A stretch of 64,000 bases of DNA from Platanthera guangdongensis (GCA_039583875.1 CM077150.1:184826375-184890374), one strand, 5' to 3'. Shown: positions 34,069-46,330, counted from the first letter of the stretch. Program-made: numbers and translations. The notes: generated by a model from the sequence alone, not told the origin.

Positions 34069-34347
34069 TTTTCCATTAAGTTTCTACCTGATGGATCCAT
34101 TGATCGTTACAAGGCCCGTCTTATTTCCAAAGGTTTTATACAGACTTATGGTGTGGATTTCTTTGGCACTTTCTCTCCTGTTGCAAGGAATACTACAATC
34201 CGTGTACTTTTTTCGGTGGTCATCAATAGAGAATGAGAAATGTCTCAGTTGCTTATGAAGAATGCCTTTCTTTATGGTGATTTACAAGAAACTGTCTATA
34301 TGGAGCAACCTCCTAGATATGTTTCTCAGGGGGAGTCTCAGGTCTGT
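34069..34347 (+). pseudogene. Reverse transcriptase N-terminal piece of copia element A
   Basis: Reads FSIKFLPDGSIDRYKARLIS, KGFIQTYGVDFFGTFSPVAR and LLMKNAFLYGDLQETVYMEQ, the start of copia RT, with one internal stop near 34234. It is cut at TCTGT by element C and resumes at 52192 with KLRQTIYGLKQSPRSW. The first residues of RT and most of integrase are missing upstream because of the D/E deletion. Confidence 0.88.
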
Positions 34348-36430
34348 TGTAACGCCCCGAAACTCAAAAGAGTGACAGACAGCATTTAGAGCCAAGTTTG
34401 GGGCCCGGTAAGGGTCAAACGGCCTAGGACACGGGCGTGTCCAGGGCCGTGTTGTGCTCGGGTTTGATGAACTTGCCGAGTGGTCGACGAAATGCACTCA
34501 ACGAGGCATCGAGATAGTGAACACGGCCTGAGACACGGGCATGTCTGGGGCCGTGTCCTGCTCGGGCTGTTAGCCATGCTGTGTCGGGTGAGGAACACGC
34601 CTTGCTGCACATGCTTGTTCTGGTTAACACGGTTGTGTTAAATTTGACACTGGCGTGTAGAGATGTCGTGTCCTTCTCTGCGTGTTTATTCGGCTATGTC
34701 GGCTGTTGAGCACGGCCTGGGACACGACCGTGTGCATGACCATGTCTGGCACATGGCATGTGACACGGGTGTGTCTAGGGGCCGTGTTCTGTTCGGGATG
34801 CGATGGTTTCGACATCGATTGAGGCACAAGGCCTTGGACACAGGCATGTCACAAGCTGTATTTGGCCCAGGAAATTGATTTTAAGTTCGAATCGTGGCCT
34901 TCCATTTCCTTCTTTTGGGATCCAAGGGCCCAGGGCTATTATTAATGAGTTAAGTCCGGGAATAGGGTTTGAAACCCTCATTACGCTTGGAGCTTTCTAT
35001 TTCTAAAGCTTTAGAGAGAGGGGAGAGCAAGGAAGAAGGCGAAGGAGAGATCCGGCCTCCAATGGAGCTTTGGAGCCCCAAATCGCAAGCCGAGTCCAGA
35101 TCTATGGAGGCGAGGCCGTTGCAGCGCTTTTCATCCACTAGATCTTCATGGTGCCAAAGAGAAACTTAAGGGTAATGATTATCTTCTTGGACATGTGAAG
35201 TCCTCTTTCCTTTTTGCATAGGAGGCCCACTCTCACGAGTATGCAATGAGTATGAGGTATTCCTTCGGGTAGACATGAATAGTCCCCGTTGTTTTGAATG
35301 TAGAGTCCGAAATCGAAGTACGAACATAGGCATGGTCTGTGAATCCTACCCGAGCAAGTTGGTCTGGATCTGTGATGTTTCATTGTGCATGAATAGTCGG
35401 AGAACACTCCGTGCCGTTGGTTGTTTTCGGGTTTTCTACTTGGTAGATTGCAACAGGGAACCTTGGGGACTCACTCCAAGGTGCACCAGAAAAACTGGGC
35501 AGAAGCGTGATTCTGCCATTTGGTGGCCTGGGAGCCAACTTGCATATAACTGGGTTATGTAAAGTGTGTGATCGATTTGGGATTCGGGAAAGTTTGACCC
35601 GCACCTATGGCTTAAACGAACAGGACGGTGTGAGCAACGGGTTGAGTGGAACCGTACCTGCTCTATGTCGTTCGGTTAAAGCAACCTAAAGTACGTGGTA
35701 CTTGCGGTTGGCATAGATAGAGGGTCGTAGGCTTAGGCTAGAAAGACTATAATGCTCACAAGATTTGCCGTCCAAGGGGCGGTGGTGAAATCGCGGATTT
35801 GACTGTGTTCACCGAGAATGTGCCCTGAGAGCACGGGGTGTGTGGCCGTACGTGCCTACGCCTGTGGTGAAGTATAATTTTCACTATACTGTTTGGATTT
35901 GTTAATAAAGTGTCGGGAAGGAGCATCGTCGCCCCGAGTTAAGGGGCGGGGTCGTTATAATTTGGTCAGCTTTAGCTGACCGTTGCTTTTGTTTGCCACC
36001 ACTGCAGTGGATTGTTGCTTGCAGGTGCTGCGAAGCCTAGTGGTAAGTAGCGGGCTGAAGCCCTGATGCTGAGCTGGCCCTTGAAGGCCAAAGTGAATGT
36101 TTACTTATTCTGCTCATGCGTGACCGGCCTGCGTGCCGATGTATCGATGACATTATTTGTTTAAAGTAGACCCTTGTAAGGCCATAAGGCCAAGTACTTT
36201 GTGTATTTGTACGCTCATTCCTTTTGTGTTATTTTTATTGGACATTCATGCTGTGGCTGGTTCTTTCTTTGCAACATTTAAAATGCTTCCACTAAAATGT
36301 GCTCTGTGTAGGACGTTTGTTATTGGAAGGATGGTTTCATTTCGTAACCCTTCGGTCTGTCTGTGGTATATGGCGTCGGGCCCCGGCCGGACCTACTGCT
36401 ATATGCTATGTGACAGATAAGGGTGTTATA
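34348..36430 (+). repeat. 5' LTR of element C
   Basis: About 2083 bases, TGTAACGCCCC to GGTGTTATA. The first 500 bases carry CACGGGCGTG-type motifs (34430-34439 is a perfect core) interspersed with GGCCGTGT. The middle contains a purine-rich GAGAGAGGGGAGAGCAAGGAAG stretch near 35010. The terminal part is GCGTCGGGCCCCGGCCGG near 36375. Confidence 0.9.
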
Positions 36431-36433
36431 ATT

Positions 36434-36445
36434 TGGTATCAGACT
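36434..36445 (+). other. Primer binding site of element C
   Basis: TGGTATCAGACT three bases after the LTR end. The first ten bases fit the initiator methionine tRNA site; the final two differ. Confidence 0.75.
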
Positions 36446-36655
36446 ACCGGTTTTAGTCATGCTTAAATTAATTCGTGGACGAATTCAATTTAAGGGGTGG
36501 TAAGAACATGTGTGTGCGTCATTGTTATAACATAAAAAAAACCCATGAATGTCCACTTAGGAATGAAAATACACATGTTTGAGGAACCTGCGTGTTCCTA
36601 TAATTGCTCTTTGCGATGTTGTTCGGTCACTTAATGGTGTTTTGTACGACTATAG

Positions 36656-37802
36656 GTGACCAGGAGTGGTGCAGGGCCTTCAGAAAACCCACATTCTGAG
36701 GCAAGTAGTGCACCCATTGATGTGCCTACAACCCCTCCTTTGGCAGAAACCATTAGATTGTTGGCTGAAGCGGTGTTTGCTATGATAAATGCCCAGCCAG
36801 CATGGAAATTGCAACACCCAACTCCTGCGGTGGAGCAGGTACCGCTTTAAGCGGAAGAACCGAGAAGGGTTGAACAAGCGGTGGTGGAGCCGTTGATACC
36901 TAGAAAAGCGACCGAAAAGTAGCTCAAACATGTTATGTGATTCAATCCTCCAGTGCTCTCGGGGACTGGAACCCCATCCCAAGCTGAGGATTGGCTCTCC
37001 CGAATAAAGAGAGTCTTGACAGCTATGGAAACGAAGGAGTGGTAGAAGACCACCATAGCTACTTTCCTATTGGACGGAGATGCAAGGCTGTGGTGGGAAG
37101 GCTTAAAGCTACATCACTTGAGGGGAATGCAACTCACAGACGTCTCGATGAAAGAATTTTTGAGATTATTCTTGGCAAGGTACCTTCCCTCGGCTCAATG
37201 GATTGCCATGGAAAATGAGTTCCAGAGGTTGAAGCAAGGAGACATTAGCGTGGACGAGTACCTCCATGAATTTACACGGTTGGGTCGGTACGCTAGCTCT
37301 ACGTTCGGGGATGAGGAGCATAAGACAAACTGATTCTATGAGGGTATGCGGGATGACCTAAGTCTACTACTCTCGGGACCTATGACGCAGGGCTTGTTGA
37401 CCCTGGTCAATACGGCTCGGTCGTTAGAGAAAGATCTGAGGAATGTGCAAGCGAAGAAAGACTCTGGTGCTAAGAAGGAGGAGTTCAATGTGCCGACCAC
37501 CTCAAAGTTTGGGTATTGTAGGTGGAATAAGAAGGCTAGGACTTCAGGTCCAGCCCCTTCGTCTGGTACATCTGGAGCAACTACGGGCTGAACCCCGTGC
37601 GTATGCTATAACTGTGGAAAGCCAGGACACTTTGCCCGAGACTGTTTGAGCGGACGTCCAAAGTCTAAGAGGAAGCCTGGAGCAACGTACGAGGAGAAGG
37701 GCAAGGCGATGGAGTCAACCGCATCCCACTATGCTCCAGCTCAACCTAGAGTCTATAACAGTGGCCAGCAGGAGGACATAAAGCAAGCTGATGTGGTGAC
37801 AG
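36656..37802 (+). pseudogene. Gag of element C
   Basis: The frame begins TAG-GTG-ACC at 36653 without any ATG. Blocks seen: PPLAETIRLLAEAVFAMINAQ, AEDWLSRIKRVLTAME, FLLDGDARLWWEGLK, LARYLPSAQWIAMENEFQRL and DEYLHEFTRLGRYA, all shared with G and the first two with H. A CCHC zinc knuckle (CYNCGKPGHFARDC) lies near 37605-37650. Stops at about 36848, 36920, 37042 and 37331 and small frame changes make this copy non-coding. It leads into a possible 77-base intron at 37803. Confidence 0.87.
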
Positions 37803-37879
37803 GTATGGTTTAAATTTATAGCAAGTTAGCTTTAAATACTTGTTATATTGCGCATGTTAGATTATTATTGCTTGTATAG
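37803..37879 (+). other. Candidate intron between gag and protease of element C
   Basis: The 77 bases begin GTATGG and end TTGTATAG. They contain in-frame stops and a frame change. Removing them joins VVT to [22 protein letters not shown] in frame. The branch between gag and protease is otherwise uninterrupted in the family. The first bases also resemble the sequence just after the 3' end, so a partial duplication followed by decay is an alternative. Confidence 0.35.
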
Positions 37880-40199
37880 TCTTTGTTTTGATTTTTGATA
37901 ATCCGGCGAGAGCACTGTTCGATACGAGAGCTTCGCACTCCTTTTTGTCCGAAGGATTTGTATCGCGCATCGGAGTACCTACTTTGATGGCAAAGGACAA
38001 ATTGGATTTTTTGTTGCCTAATAGATGTTCAATGCAAGCGGATAGAGTCTGTGGCGTAAAGATAAGGATTGGGAGTCAGGAGTTCGACTTGCAAGCGTCG
38101 TTACTACCACTAGTGGAATTTGACGTGATATTTGGTATGGACTGGCTCTCGGAGCAGCAAGAATACATTGATTGCAACCGCAAGGAGGTCAAGTTGGGAA
38201 CTAATTGTGAGATGACATTTGCGGGCTTGAAATGGTCGAGCAAGACTTTGATGTCTGCTCTTCAGGTGGTAAAGGCAGTTCGTGCTGGTGTAGAGCTGTT
38301 CTTCCCGCTAGTGGGGGCTTCGAAGCCTAAGCCTTCTTTGGACAGCATCCCAGTGGTATCCGAGTACCCTGACGGGTTTCCTAACTATCTCCCTGGAGCC
38401 CCACCTCAGCGAGAGATCGACTTCACTATTGAGCTAGTGCCAGGTGCCAAACCTGTGTCACGCTCCCCATATCGGTTAGCACTTAAGGAGATGGCAGAGC
38501 TGAAGGTTCAACTTCAAGAGCTGTTGGAACAGGGTTATGTGCGTCCAAGTTCGCCGCCTTGGAGTGTACTAGTCCTTTTTGTTAAGAAGAAGGATGGAAG
38601 CTCACAACTCTGTATCGATTATCGAGAGCTGAACAAGTTAACGGATAAGATCAAGTACCCGATCCCAAGGAATGATGATCTGTTCGACCAGTTAGTCGGG
38701 TCATCGGTGTACTCGAAATTGGATCTTAAATCCGGATATTATCAACTGAGGATAAGAGAAAGTGATATCCCCAAGATAGCTTTCAGCACGAGATACAAGC
38801 ATTATGAGTTTACCGTCATGCCGTTTGGGCTGACTAATGCGCCATCCGTGTTCATGGATCTGATGAACAGAACTTTCAGAGAGTACCCGGACCACTTCGT
38901 GACAGCCTTTATCGATGATATATTGATATACTCGCAGTGTGAGGAGGATCACTTTAAACATCTGCATTTGGTGTTGGAGATGCTGAGGAGGAACCAACTG
39001 TACGCCAAGTTATCCAAATGTGAGTTTTGGTTGTCCTCGGTAGCATTCCTTGGTCACATAGTTAGTGGAGAGAGAATTGTGGTGGATCCGACGAAGATAG
39101 TTGCTATATGGGAGTGGCCTGTGCTGTCTTCGGTAGCGGAAGTCTAGAGTTTTTCGGGGCTTGCCGGCTATTACAGGCGCTTCGTGGATAACTTCTCGCG
39201 GATAGCGTTACACCTCACGACTCTGACGAGGAAAGAGCAGAAGTTTGTTTGGACGCCTGAGTGCACACAAGCTTTCAAAGAGTTGAAAAGTCGGTTGACC
39301 ACGTCGCCTGTTCTAAGTTAACCGAGTGGGACTGAAGGCTTTGAGATCTACAGTGATGCTTTGGGCAGTGGATTGGGTTATATTCTACTACAACGTGAAA
39401 GTGTAATAGCCTATAGATCGCGTCAGCTAAAGGTACATGAGAGGAATTATCCAGTCCATGACTTGGAGTTAGCGGCCGTGATATTTGCCTTGAAGCTGTG
39501 GAGGCATTACCTGTACGGTGTGAAGTTCAATATCTATACCGACCACAAGATCCTGAAGTACTTGTTGGATCAAAAGGATCTAAACATGCGGCAACGGAGA
39601 TAGATGGAGTTCCTAGGTGACTACACATTCAAGATTCATTATGTGCCTGGGAAAGGGAATGCAGTTACGGATGCGTTCAGTCGCAGGGCCCCTACACAAG
39701 CCAACTAGTTGTCGGTTCATGACGAGCGTTTGATTCGGGAGTTGGAGGCATTACAGATCTCTTGTGTTGACAAGCAGACTAGTGCCGAAGCGTAATTGAA
39801 CTGGACAGAAGTTCAATATGACCTGGATAATCAGATTCGGCAGACTCTAGATTTGAATAGCAACATGAAGCAAATCATGGATGAGGCTTTGGATGGGTAA
39901 AATTCCCAATTTGATATTGTGGATAGATTGTTATGGAAGGACAGTCGTCTGTGCGTCCCAAATGTGGGTAAACTGCGGGTGGAATTGATGTACTAGGCTC
40001 ATCATACCAATTACTCGATTCACCCAGGGAGCAGAAGATGTACCGTGATATGAAAAAGCTGTTCTGGTGGCCAGGACTTAAGAAGGACGTGGCACTTTAT
40101 GTGGTGAAGTGTCAAATGTATTCCTTAGTGAAGGCGGAGTGGCAAAAGCCTGAAGGTTTCTTGAAGTCCTTGCCGATCCTAGAGTGGAAGTTTGATGAT
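37880..40199 (+). pseudogene. Pol of element C: protease, RT, RNase H, integrase zinc region
   Basis: Protease: [15 protein letters not shown] (about 37917), where the family has [54 protein letters not shown] and the catalytic FIDDILIYS near 38910-38940, all intact to a stop at 39147. RNase [17 protein letters not shown] (39350), [20 protein letters not shown] and [13 protein letters not shown], to a stop at about 39602. Integrase zinc region: AHHTNYSIHPG, then WWPGLKKDVALYVVKCQMYS, where the second Cys of CxxC is Tyr. It is cut at 40199 by solo LTR F. Confidence 0.9.
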
Positions 40200-42945
40200 T
40201 GATGAGTTGTAAATATACCTATTTTTGTGTACATTAATTTAGATGTTTTCATTTATTTTTGTCTTTTTTACTTATTTTTATTCAATAAAATGCTCCTATT
40301 TTTGTAAATATTATACTAACTTAGTTTATTTTATTTTTCAGGAAAAATTGAAAATCTGCCAAAAAATTGACATGTCACGCCCGTGACATATTGGTCACGC
40401 CCGTGACCAGGGCGTGACACGTCAAAATCCCGTGAATCAGCAATTTTTGAAGACCAAAGCCTGACTAGCCCGGGGTCACGCCCGTGTCACCCGACACGGG
40501 GCGTGACCCAAGCCCGTGTTCACTCAACTCGACGATTTCATCTCGACGATCGTCGAGTGTCGACACAAGCAGTCACGCCTAGAGTCACGCCCGTGACCTG
40601 GGGCGTGACCTTTCCAGCTAGCCCGACAAGACCTGCCCGAAGACTTTTTGACGCACCGCGCCCAGATCCACCTGCCTGTCACGCCCCCTGTCACGCCCGT
40701 GACCAAGGGCGTGACCACTGCGAGACCGCCACGTGTCCAGCCCGAAGTCAACTTTCCCGTCAAATCGCCGGCCGCCTTCCAAATAGTACTGTCACGCCCC
40801 CTGTCACGCCCGTGACCAAGGGCGTGACCCATGTAAATTTTTTCTATAAATTCAGAGGGTCTCCTTTGAATTCCTGTTCCTTTTTTGGTTCCATTTTGTA
40901 TAGGGTTGTGCTGCCGAAATGCTTCCAAGGCTTATGTAAGGGATAATTTCTCCCCCTCTCCTTAGTTTTATTTTCGTATCTTTGTAACTCGTACTTCTTT
41001 TTAATAAAATGTGTTTTATTTTCTTCTCTCAACATGACTTTGGAATGGATTAATGCAAATCTCCCCTATGCAATCTTATCTTTCTTCTTTGTTTTAACTT
41101 AGTTTATGTTCTTCTTTATATGTGTGTGTGTGTGTATGAGATTAGTTTTCTTGTTTTTATGTTTAGTTATTTTTACTTGTTTTGGTTAACTTAGATTTTT
41201 ATAGCTTTCTATTTCATTGTTATAAACCCGTAAAAAATGTTTTCAAAGTGTTTTTCCTCTTTTTTTTACTTAGCTTTTTATTTCGCAAAACCTTTTTCGT
41301 TCTTTTCACTTTATTTTCACTTTTTTAGCATTTTTTACGGAGTTATAGGAATGATAATATAGTCGTTTTAATTTTTCGCGCACTTTGATTTTTTCATTTA
41401 AACTTTTTCCTCTTTTAATTTTTTCGTTCTCTTTTTACGCATTTCTACCGCATTCTAGCGGTAGAAATGTATTCGTTTTAATTTTTCGAGCACTTTCATT
41501 TTTCGTTTATTTGCAAACCTTTCTTTCCGGTTAATTTTTATTTTCGCTTTTTATGCATTTCTACCGCATTTTAGCGGTAGAAATGCAGTTGTTTCAATTT
41601 TAGATAACTTAGTTTTTTTTGCAACTTTTGTACTTGTGCATCTATTTCCGCCTACTCGTTAAGAGTTAAATGGCGCTTTGCTTTATTTCAATTCTGTCGT
41701 GTGTGTGAGTGTGTTTTATTTTCTTGAAGAGTGCGTGTGTTTTCATTTATGTCGAGAGAGTGTGTGCGTGCGTTGCATTTATTTTGTCCTACTCGGTTGA
41801 GTAGGACCCGTATTTATTTTCTCCTACTCATTTGAGTAGGACTTGCGTGTGTGCGTTTTACCGCTTTCTTTCTCCCGCCCACGCAGTTGCGCCGGGACTC
41901 GCAATTTACTGCTTTCTTCAGTCCTACTCGTTTGGGTAGGACTTGCAATTTTCAGCTTTCCTTTACTGCTTTCATTTACTGCTTTCATTTTCAGCTTTCT
42001 TTACTGCTTTATTTTTTGCTTTTCTCGCAAGCCGTCCCCATTCCGATGAGTGGCTAACAGTTCTTAGCCCTCGCCATCGAAGAGCATTGGGACAGATAAA
42101 GTAGCTTAAAATAACTAAAGGTCTAATTTTTCTAATTAATTAAAAGTACTTAAGGTTTGCCCGGGGTTAACGACGCGTAGGACCACATATCGATGTGTGG
42201 GCCCTATTTCCGTTTTCCATACGCTCGCCGAGAGGCCGTGCGTATGGACAGATCACCCCTTGGTAAAGAGAGTTCCGCACTAACCCTCGAGAGAGGAGGC
42301 GCGCCAACTCTACCGGATTGGGTTCCCCACCCAATAGCGGGGTTCTTAGCGTAATGCGGGCGTTAAGAGGAATCCTTCGTCGGACGAGAGCCCGGTCGAA
42401 TAGTCTTAGCGTTCAGGTGAGCGATAGCCCTATAGCTAGGTGAGCTCATTTTAGTGGAACCTCCACGGCCAAGTCTCCGCCTTAATTAATTAGAAATTTA
42501 GGAGCTCTTTTTATTTAAAGTCTATTTTAGTTCAATTGTTTTTTCGGTGCCATCGAGCTAAGCTCTTCATCGGCACCACCTTCAAGCTTTCTTTTTATTG
42601 CTTTCATTTTCTTTCCGCCATTTTCTGTATTTTTATATAAAATATCCCGACAAGATAATTATCGGTAAAATAATAGTCCCCTCCAGGGAAGAGTAGAAAT
42701 AATCGAACCGGACCCGAGAACAATACGACCTCGATATTCCACCCGGAATATCCTGTACTACTCACGATAGGTGCACTTGCCTCCTTTCGTTAAAACTCGA
42801 TTTCTAAACCTTTTTTATATCCAAAATAAATAAATAAATACGCGCGACCCGTTTTCTTAAATAAATTCACTTCCGCCTTTTTCTCAAATAAAACCGCCGG
42901 GTCGCCGCGTGACCGCAAATAATTTTGGAGTTTTAACCGGCATCA
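40200..42945 (+). repeat. Solo LTR F of the element B family
   Basis: It starts TGATGAGTTGTAAATATACC and ends CCGGCATCA, with the perfect target duplication ATGAT (40195-40199 and 42946-42950). It is related to the B LTR over most of its length, with divergence at the 3' end. No internal region remains, so it is a solo LTR formed by LTR-LTR recombination. It contains CACGCCCGTG (40376-40385 and more), two copies of the hairpin (41438-41470 and 41554-41587) and CCTACTC/GAGTAGG units (41786-41807 and 41816-41841). Confidence 0.93.
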
Positions 42946-43017
42946 ATGATATTTCAATGGACTTTGTGCATGGGTTGCCAAGGTCGCAGTAGGGAAATGA
43001 CGCCATCTGGGTGATTG
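42946..43017 (+). pseudogene. Integrase core piece of element C
   Basis: Seventy-two bases between F and G reading ISMDFVHGLPRSQ, one stop, then GNDAIWVIV. This is the start of the gypsy integrase catalytic core with the first Asp (SMDF). The first five bases are the F target duplication and the last five (GATTG) the G target duplication. Confidence 0.9.
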
Positions 43018-45170
43018 TGTAACACCCCAAATCCCAATTTGGGTTCAGGTTGGGCGACACGGCCTGGGACACGGGCGTGTCCCAGGGCGTGTCCTGCTCG
43101 GGTTGAGCAGCTTGTCGAGTGCTCGATGAAATGCACGCAACGAAGTTCTCAGGAGGGAACATGCCCTGTGACATGGGCTTGTCCGGGGCATGTTCGACGA
43201 ATTTCACTCGAGTAGCTGCGCTCGACGAATTCTCGAGAGAGAGGGCATACGGCCTGTGACACGGGCGTGTCACATGGCCGTGTCCTGCTCCGTGTCTACT
43301 CGAGTAGGTATTAAATGTCTCGAGTAAGGCGCTCGGGTGTGACATGGGCATCTAATTCATATGACACGGGCGTGTCATGTCGAACTACTCGAGTAGTTGT
43401 CTCGAGTAGGTCTCGAGTGGGTCTCGAGAGGTAGATACGACGTTACAGCCATGTGACACAGGCATGTCAGCCATGTAACACGGACGTGGCAGCCATGTGA
43501 CACGGGCGTGTCACATGGCTGTGTCCTGTTCTGGACAAGTCGGTTCGTGCACCGCTTAAGTGACACGTCCTATGACACGGGTGTGTCACAGGGCCTGTCA
43601 GCCTCGAAATAGCCGTTTTTAGGGAATTTTGTAGTCGTTCGTTTCCTTCCTCTGGGATCTGATGGCCCAGGTTTCTCCTTTCTGCTTTAAGGCCGAAAGA
43701 GAGAAGATAATCCTCATTTCATCTTTGGCCATTCACTTTCTAAAAGAGAGCTAGAGAGAAGGGAGAGAAAGGAGGAAGAAGGAGAAGGACCGGCTGCCGG
43801 GTGATCGTTAGCATTCCAAATCGAGATCCGAGTTCAGATTCGTGGAGGCAAAGCCGTGGCGGTGATTTCCATCCGGCTAGATCTCATGGCTCCAAAGCGA
43901 TCGTCAAGAGTAACGATCTCCTTCTTATACAAGCGAAGTCCTTTCTTTATGCATATGCCTGGGATCCTCCACCAAGAGGTGGAAAGTGTAAGTGATTCCA
44001 GGTTAAGTCTGCATTTAGAGCCAAAAATAGGTAGTACGACATAGACATGCTGTGTGAAGCCCATCCGGACAGTTAGTCAGGATTGGTGATGTTTATATTG
44101 TGAACCGGAGAAGACTCCATGTATTGTATGGATGCTTGTAAATTGTGAATACTTGGAAAGCTTGGTATGAGCCCATGTATGGGGTGTGTTGAGTTGAAAT
44201 GGATTTCAAAGCGGCTCTGCAAGAGCTGTGTGTGGAGCAAGAAAGGGAAGGACAACCCGCGTCAAGATCTGGGCTATTGACGAATTGAGCAACAGGAAAT
44301 GGCTTACCTGTACCTGTGTTGTGGGAGATCGATTGGTGGCAAGGCAAATGGGAGGTTACGGGCCAGACCCGACTTGCTGCACCATAAGGGTGGGTCGATC
44401 TGATGTGAAAATGCTCAAGTTTGCCGAGAGGTTACTACCTCTAAGTGCGATGGGCGAGGATGTCCGCAGCATGCGTGTTGGTCGACTAGGGCCCATAGCC
44501 AACAAGTTAAAAACCTCTGACCGGTGGTGGGCAATGGGTATATCCGGTACACCAATAACATGCACTGAGTGCATGAAGCGTCTGGCGGAGGCCGTCGTTT
44601 GTGATACTATTGTGATAATTGCTGTAATGGATATATGGTATGATTGCAATGTATACAGGGAAGGAACCACTGCCCCGGGTAAGGGGTAGGGTCATTATAA
44701 TTGGTCAATGAATGCTGACTGTTACTTTGTTTACCACTCTTGGGGTGGATGTCTAATTGCATGTGCTGACGGGTTGAATTGAATTGAGCGGAACGAAGTC
44801 CTTGCTGCTTAAATTCCCTTGAAGGCCGTGCGAAGAATACTTCGATTTCATGTGTGGCCTGCCTGCGTGCCGATGTATGAAGCTGTATATTTGTAAAGAG
44901 TAACTTGTAAGGCCTTAAGGCCATGAGCATTTGTGTGTTGTAGATATTCCTGGTGATATATATAAATGTATGGTTTATATATTTATTGGACATTCACTGT
45001 GATGGATTCTTGCAACTTAAAATGCTTTCTCTAGAATGCCTCTGAGTTAGGATGCAAGTAGAACGTGATTTTGATATTCATACATAATTCCGCCGTTTGT
45101 TTGTGAAATATGGCGTGGGGCCCCGGCCGGTCCCACTGTTATATTCCATATGACAAATGGAGGCGTTACA
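43018..45170 (+). repeat. 5' LTR of element G
   Basis: About 2153 bases, TGTAACACCCC to GGCGTTACA. The first 600 bases carry many CACGGGCGTG palindromes (43070-43079, also near 43260, 43364 and 43500) and CTCGAGTAG units. Three 22-base units occur at 43447-43512. A purine-rich GAGAGAAGGGAGAGAAAGGAGG stretch lies near 43750, and GGGGCCCCGGCCGG near 45118. Confidence 0.92.
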
Positions 45171-45173
45171 AAG

Positions 45174-45185
45174 TGGTATCAGAGC
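45174..45185 (+). other. Primer binding site of element G
   Basis: TGGTATCAGAGC, a perfect fit to the plant initiator methionine tRNA site, three bases after the 5' LTR. Confidence 0.9.
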
Positions 45186-45334
45186 CAGGTTTGAGATTTT
45201 TGGGAGGGAGAACATAATTGAACTCAAGAATGCCCACTAGGAATGTAATACATGCACTTGAGGAGCATTAGCATATAGTCAATGTATGTTTGTCATTATG
45301 GAATGGACGTAACTGGTGTTTTGTACATTGATAG

Positions 45335-46330
45335 GTGACGAGGAGTGGTGTTGGGCAGTCTGAACCCCAACGGTCTGATGAGAGTGCATCACCAGCTGAG
45401 GCGCCTACACCTCCCTCGGCGGAGACCATACGTGTGGTTACTGAGACTGTGCTCGCAGTGTTACATGCACAACCTATTGGGCAGGCAAGGCCTGTAGGGG
45501 TGCCAGTACGGCTTGGTGCAAGGCAAGAGCGTGTGGAGGCTGTGGTTGATGAGCAAACAGCTGACGAGCAATTGAAGCGGTTTATAGAGTTTCATCCACC
45601 TACATTTGGAGGAACGAGTTCCCCAACGCAGGCTGAAGATTGGCTCGCAAGAGTGAAGAGGACCCTGACAGCAATCAGGACTGTGGAGGGGAAGAAAGTT
45701 ACCTTAACCACCTTTCTGTTGGAAGGAGATGCAAGGCTTTGGTGGGATGAAGTGGAATTGCATTACTTGGCAGGTCGATATTTGGAGAAGATATTGATCA
45801 AAGAATTTTCACGATTATTTCTGGCCAAGTATTTGCCTATGTCGCAGCAAATTGCGATGGAAAACAAGTTCCAATGTCTGGTGCAGGGTGAGAGTAATGT
45901 TTATACGTACCTTCATGATTTTACTAGACTGGGGCGCTATGCGGGGTCTACTTTCACTAAGGAGGCGCAGAAGATGAATAGATTCTATGAGGGACTGCGT
46001 TATGAGTTGAGGTTGGCACTCCCGAGTTCGGTGAACCAAGGCTTCCAAGCGTTAGTAGATACAGCCCGGGCGCTGTAGAAAGATTTGAAGTAGGTGCAGG
46101 ACAAGAAGAATTTGGCAATGGACAAGCCGAAATTCAAAGTTCCACAGTCAGAACAATCAGAGTTTAGGTGACGAGACAAGAAGAGGTTATGGCCTGCTGA
46201 ACTAACTCTTCGACTATTTCTTCGGGAGCAACATATGGGCAAGGAAGTGTTGAGATACAGACATGTTTTCATTGTAGGAAGCAGGGAAATATAACCCGTA
46301 ATTGTTAGAGCGGCCCGCCAAGGGGAGAGA
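45335..46330 (+). pseudogene. Gag of element G
   Basis: The frame is open from GTG at 45335, which is directly preceded by TAG, to a TAG at 46076-46078 (247 codons). Blocks: PPSAETIRVVTETVLAVLHAQ, ELKRFIEFHPPTFGGTSSPT, AEDWLARVKRTLTAI, FLLEGDARLWWDEVELHYL, LAKYLPMSQQIAMENKFQCL and DFTRLGRYAGSTF. The first in-frame ATG lies about 170 codons in, after most conserved blocks. Beyond the stop the same frame and then another continue to a zinc knuckle (CFHCRKQGNITRNC, about 46263-46305). The terminal stop looks like a single GAG to TAG change. Confidence 0.85.

Noticed and set aside
43018..43600. Regularly spaced palindromes resembling a CRISPR array
   Set aside because: Units are short, diverged and unevenly spaced, lie in a retrotransposon LTR, and the genome is a plant's.
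44228..44689. 153-codon frame in the 5' LTR of G, repeated in part at 48020-48301
   Set aside because: It is LTR sequence; the 3' LTR copy is broken, so there is no sign of selection for a protein.
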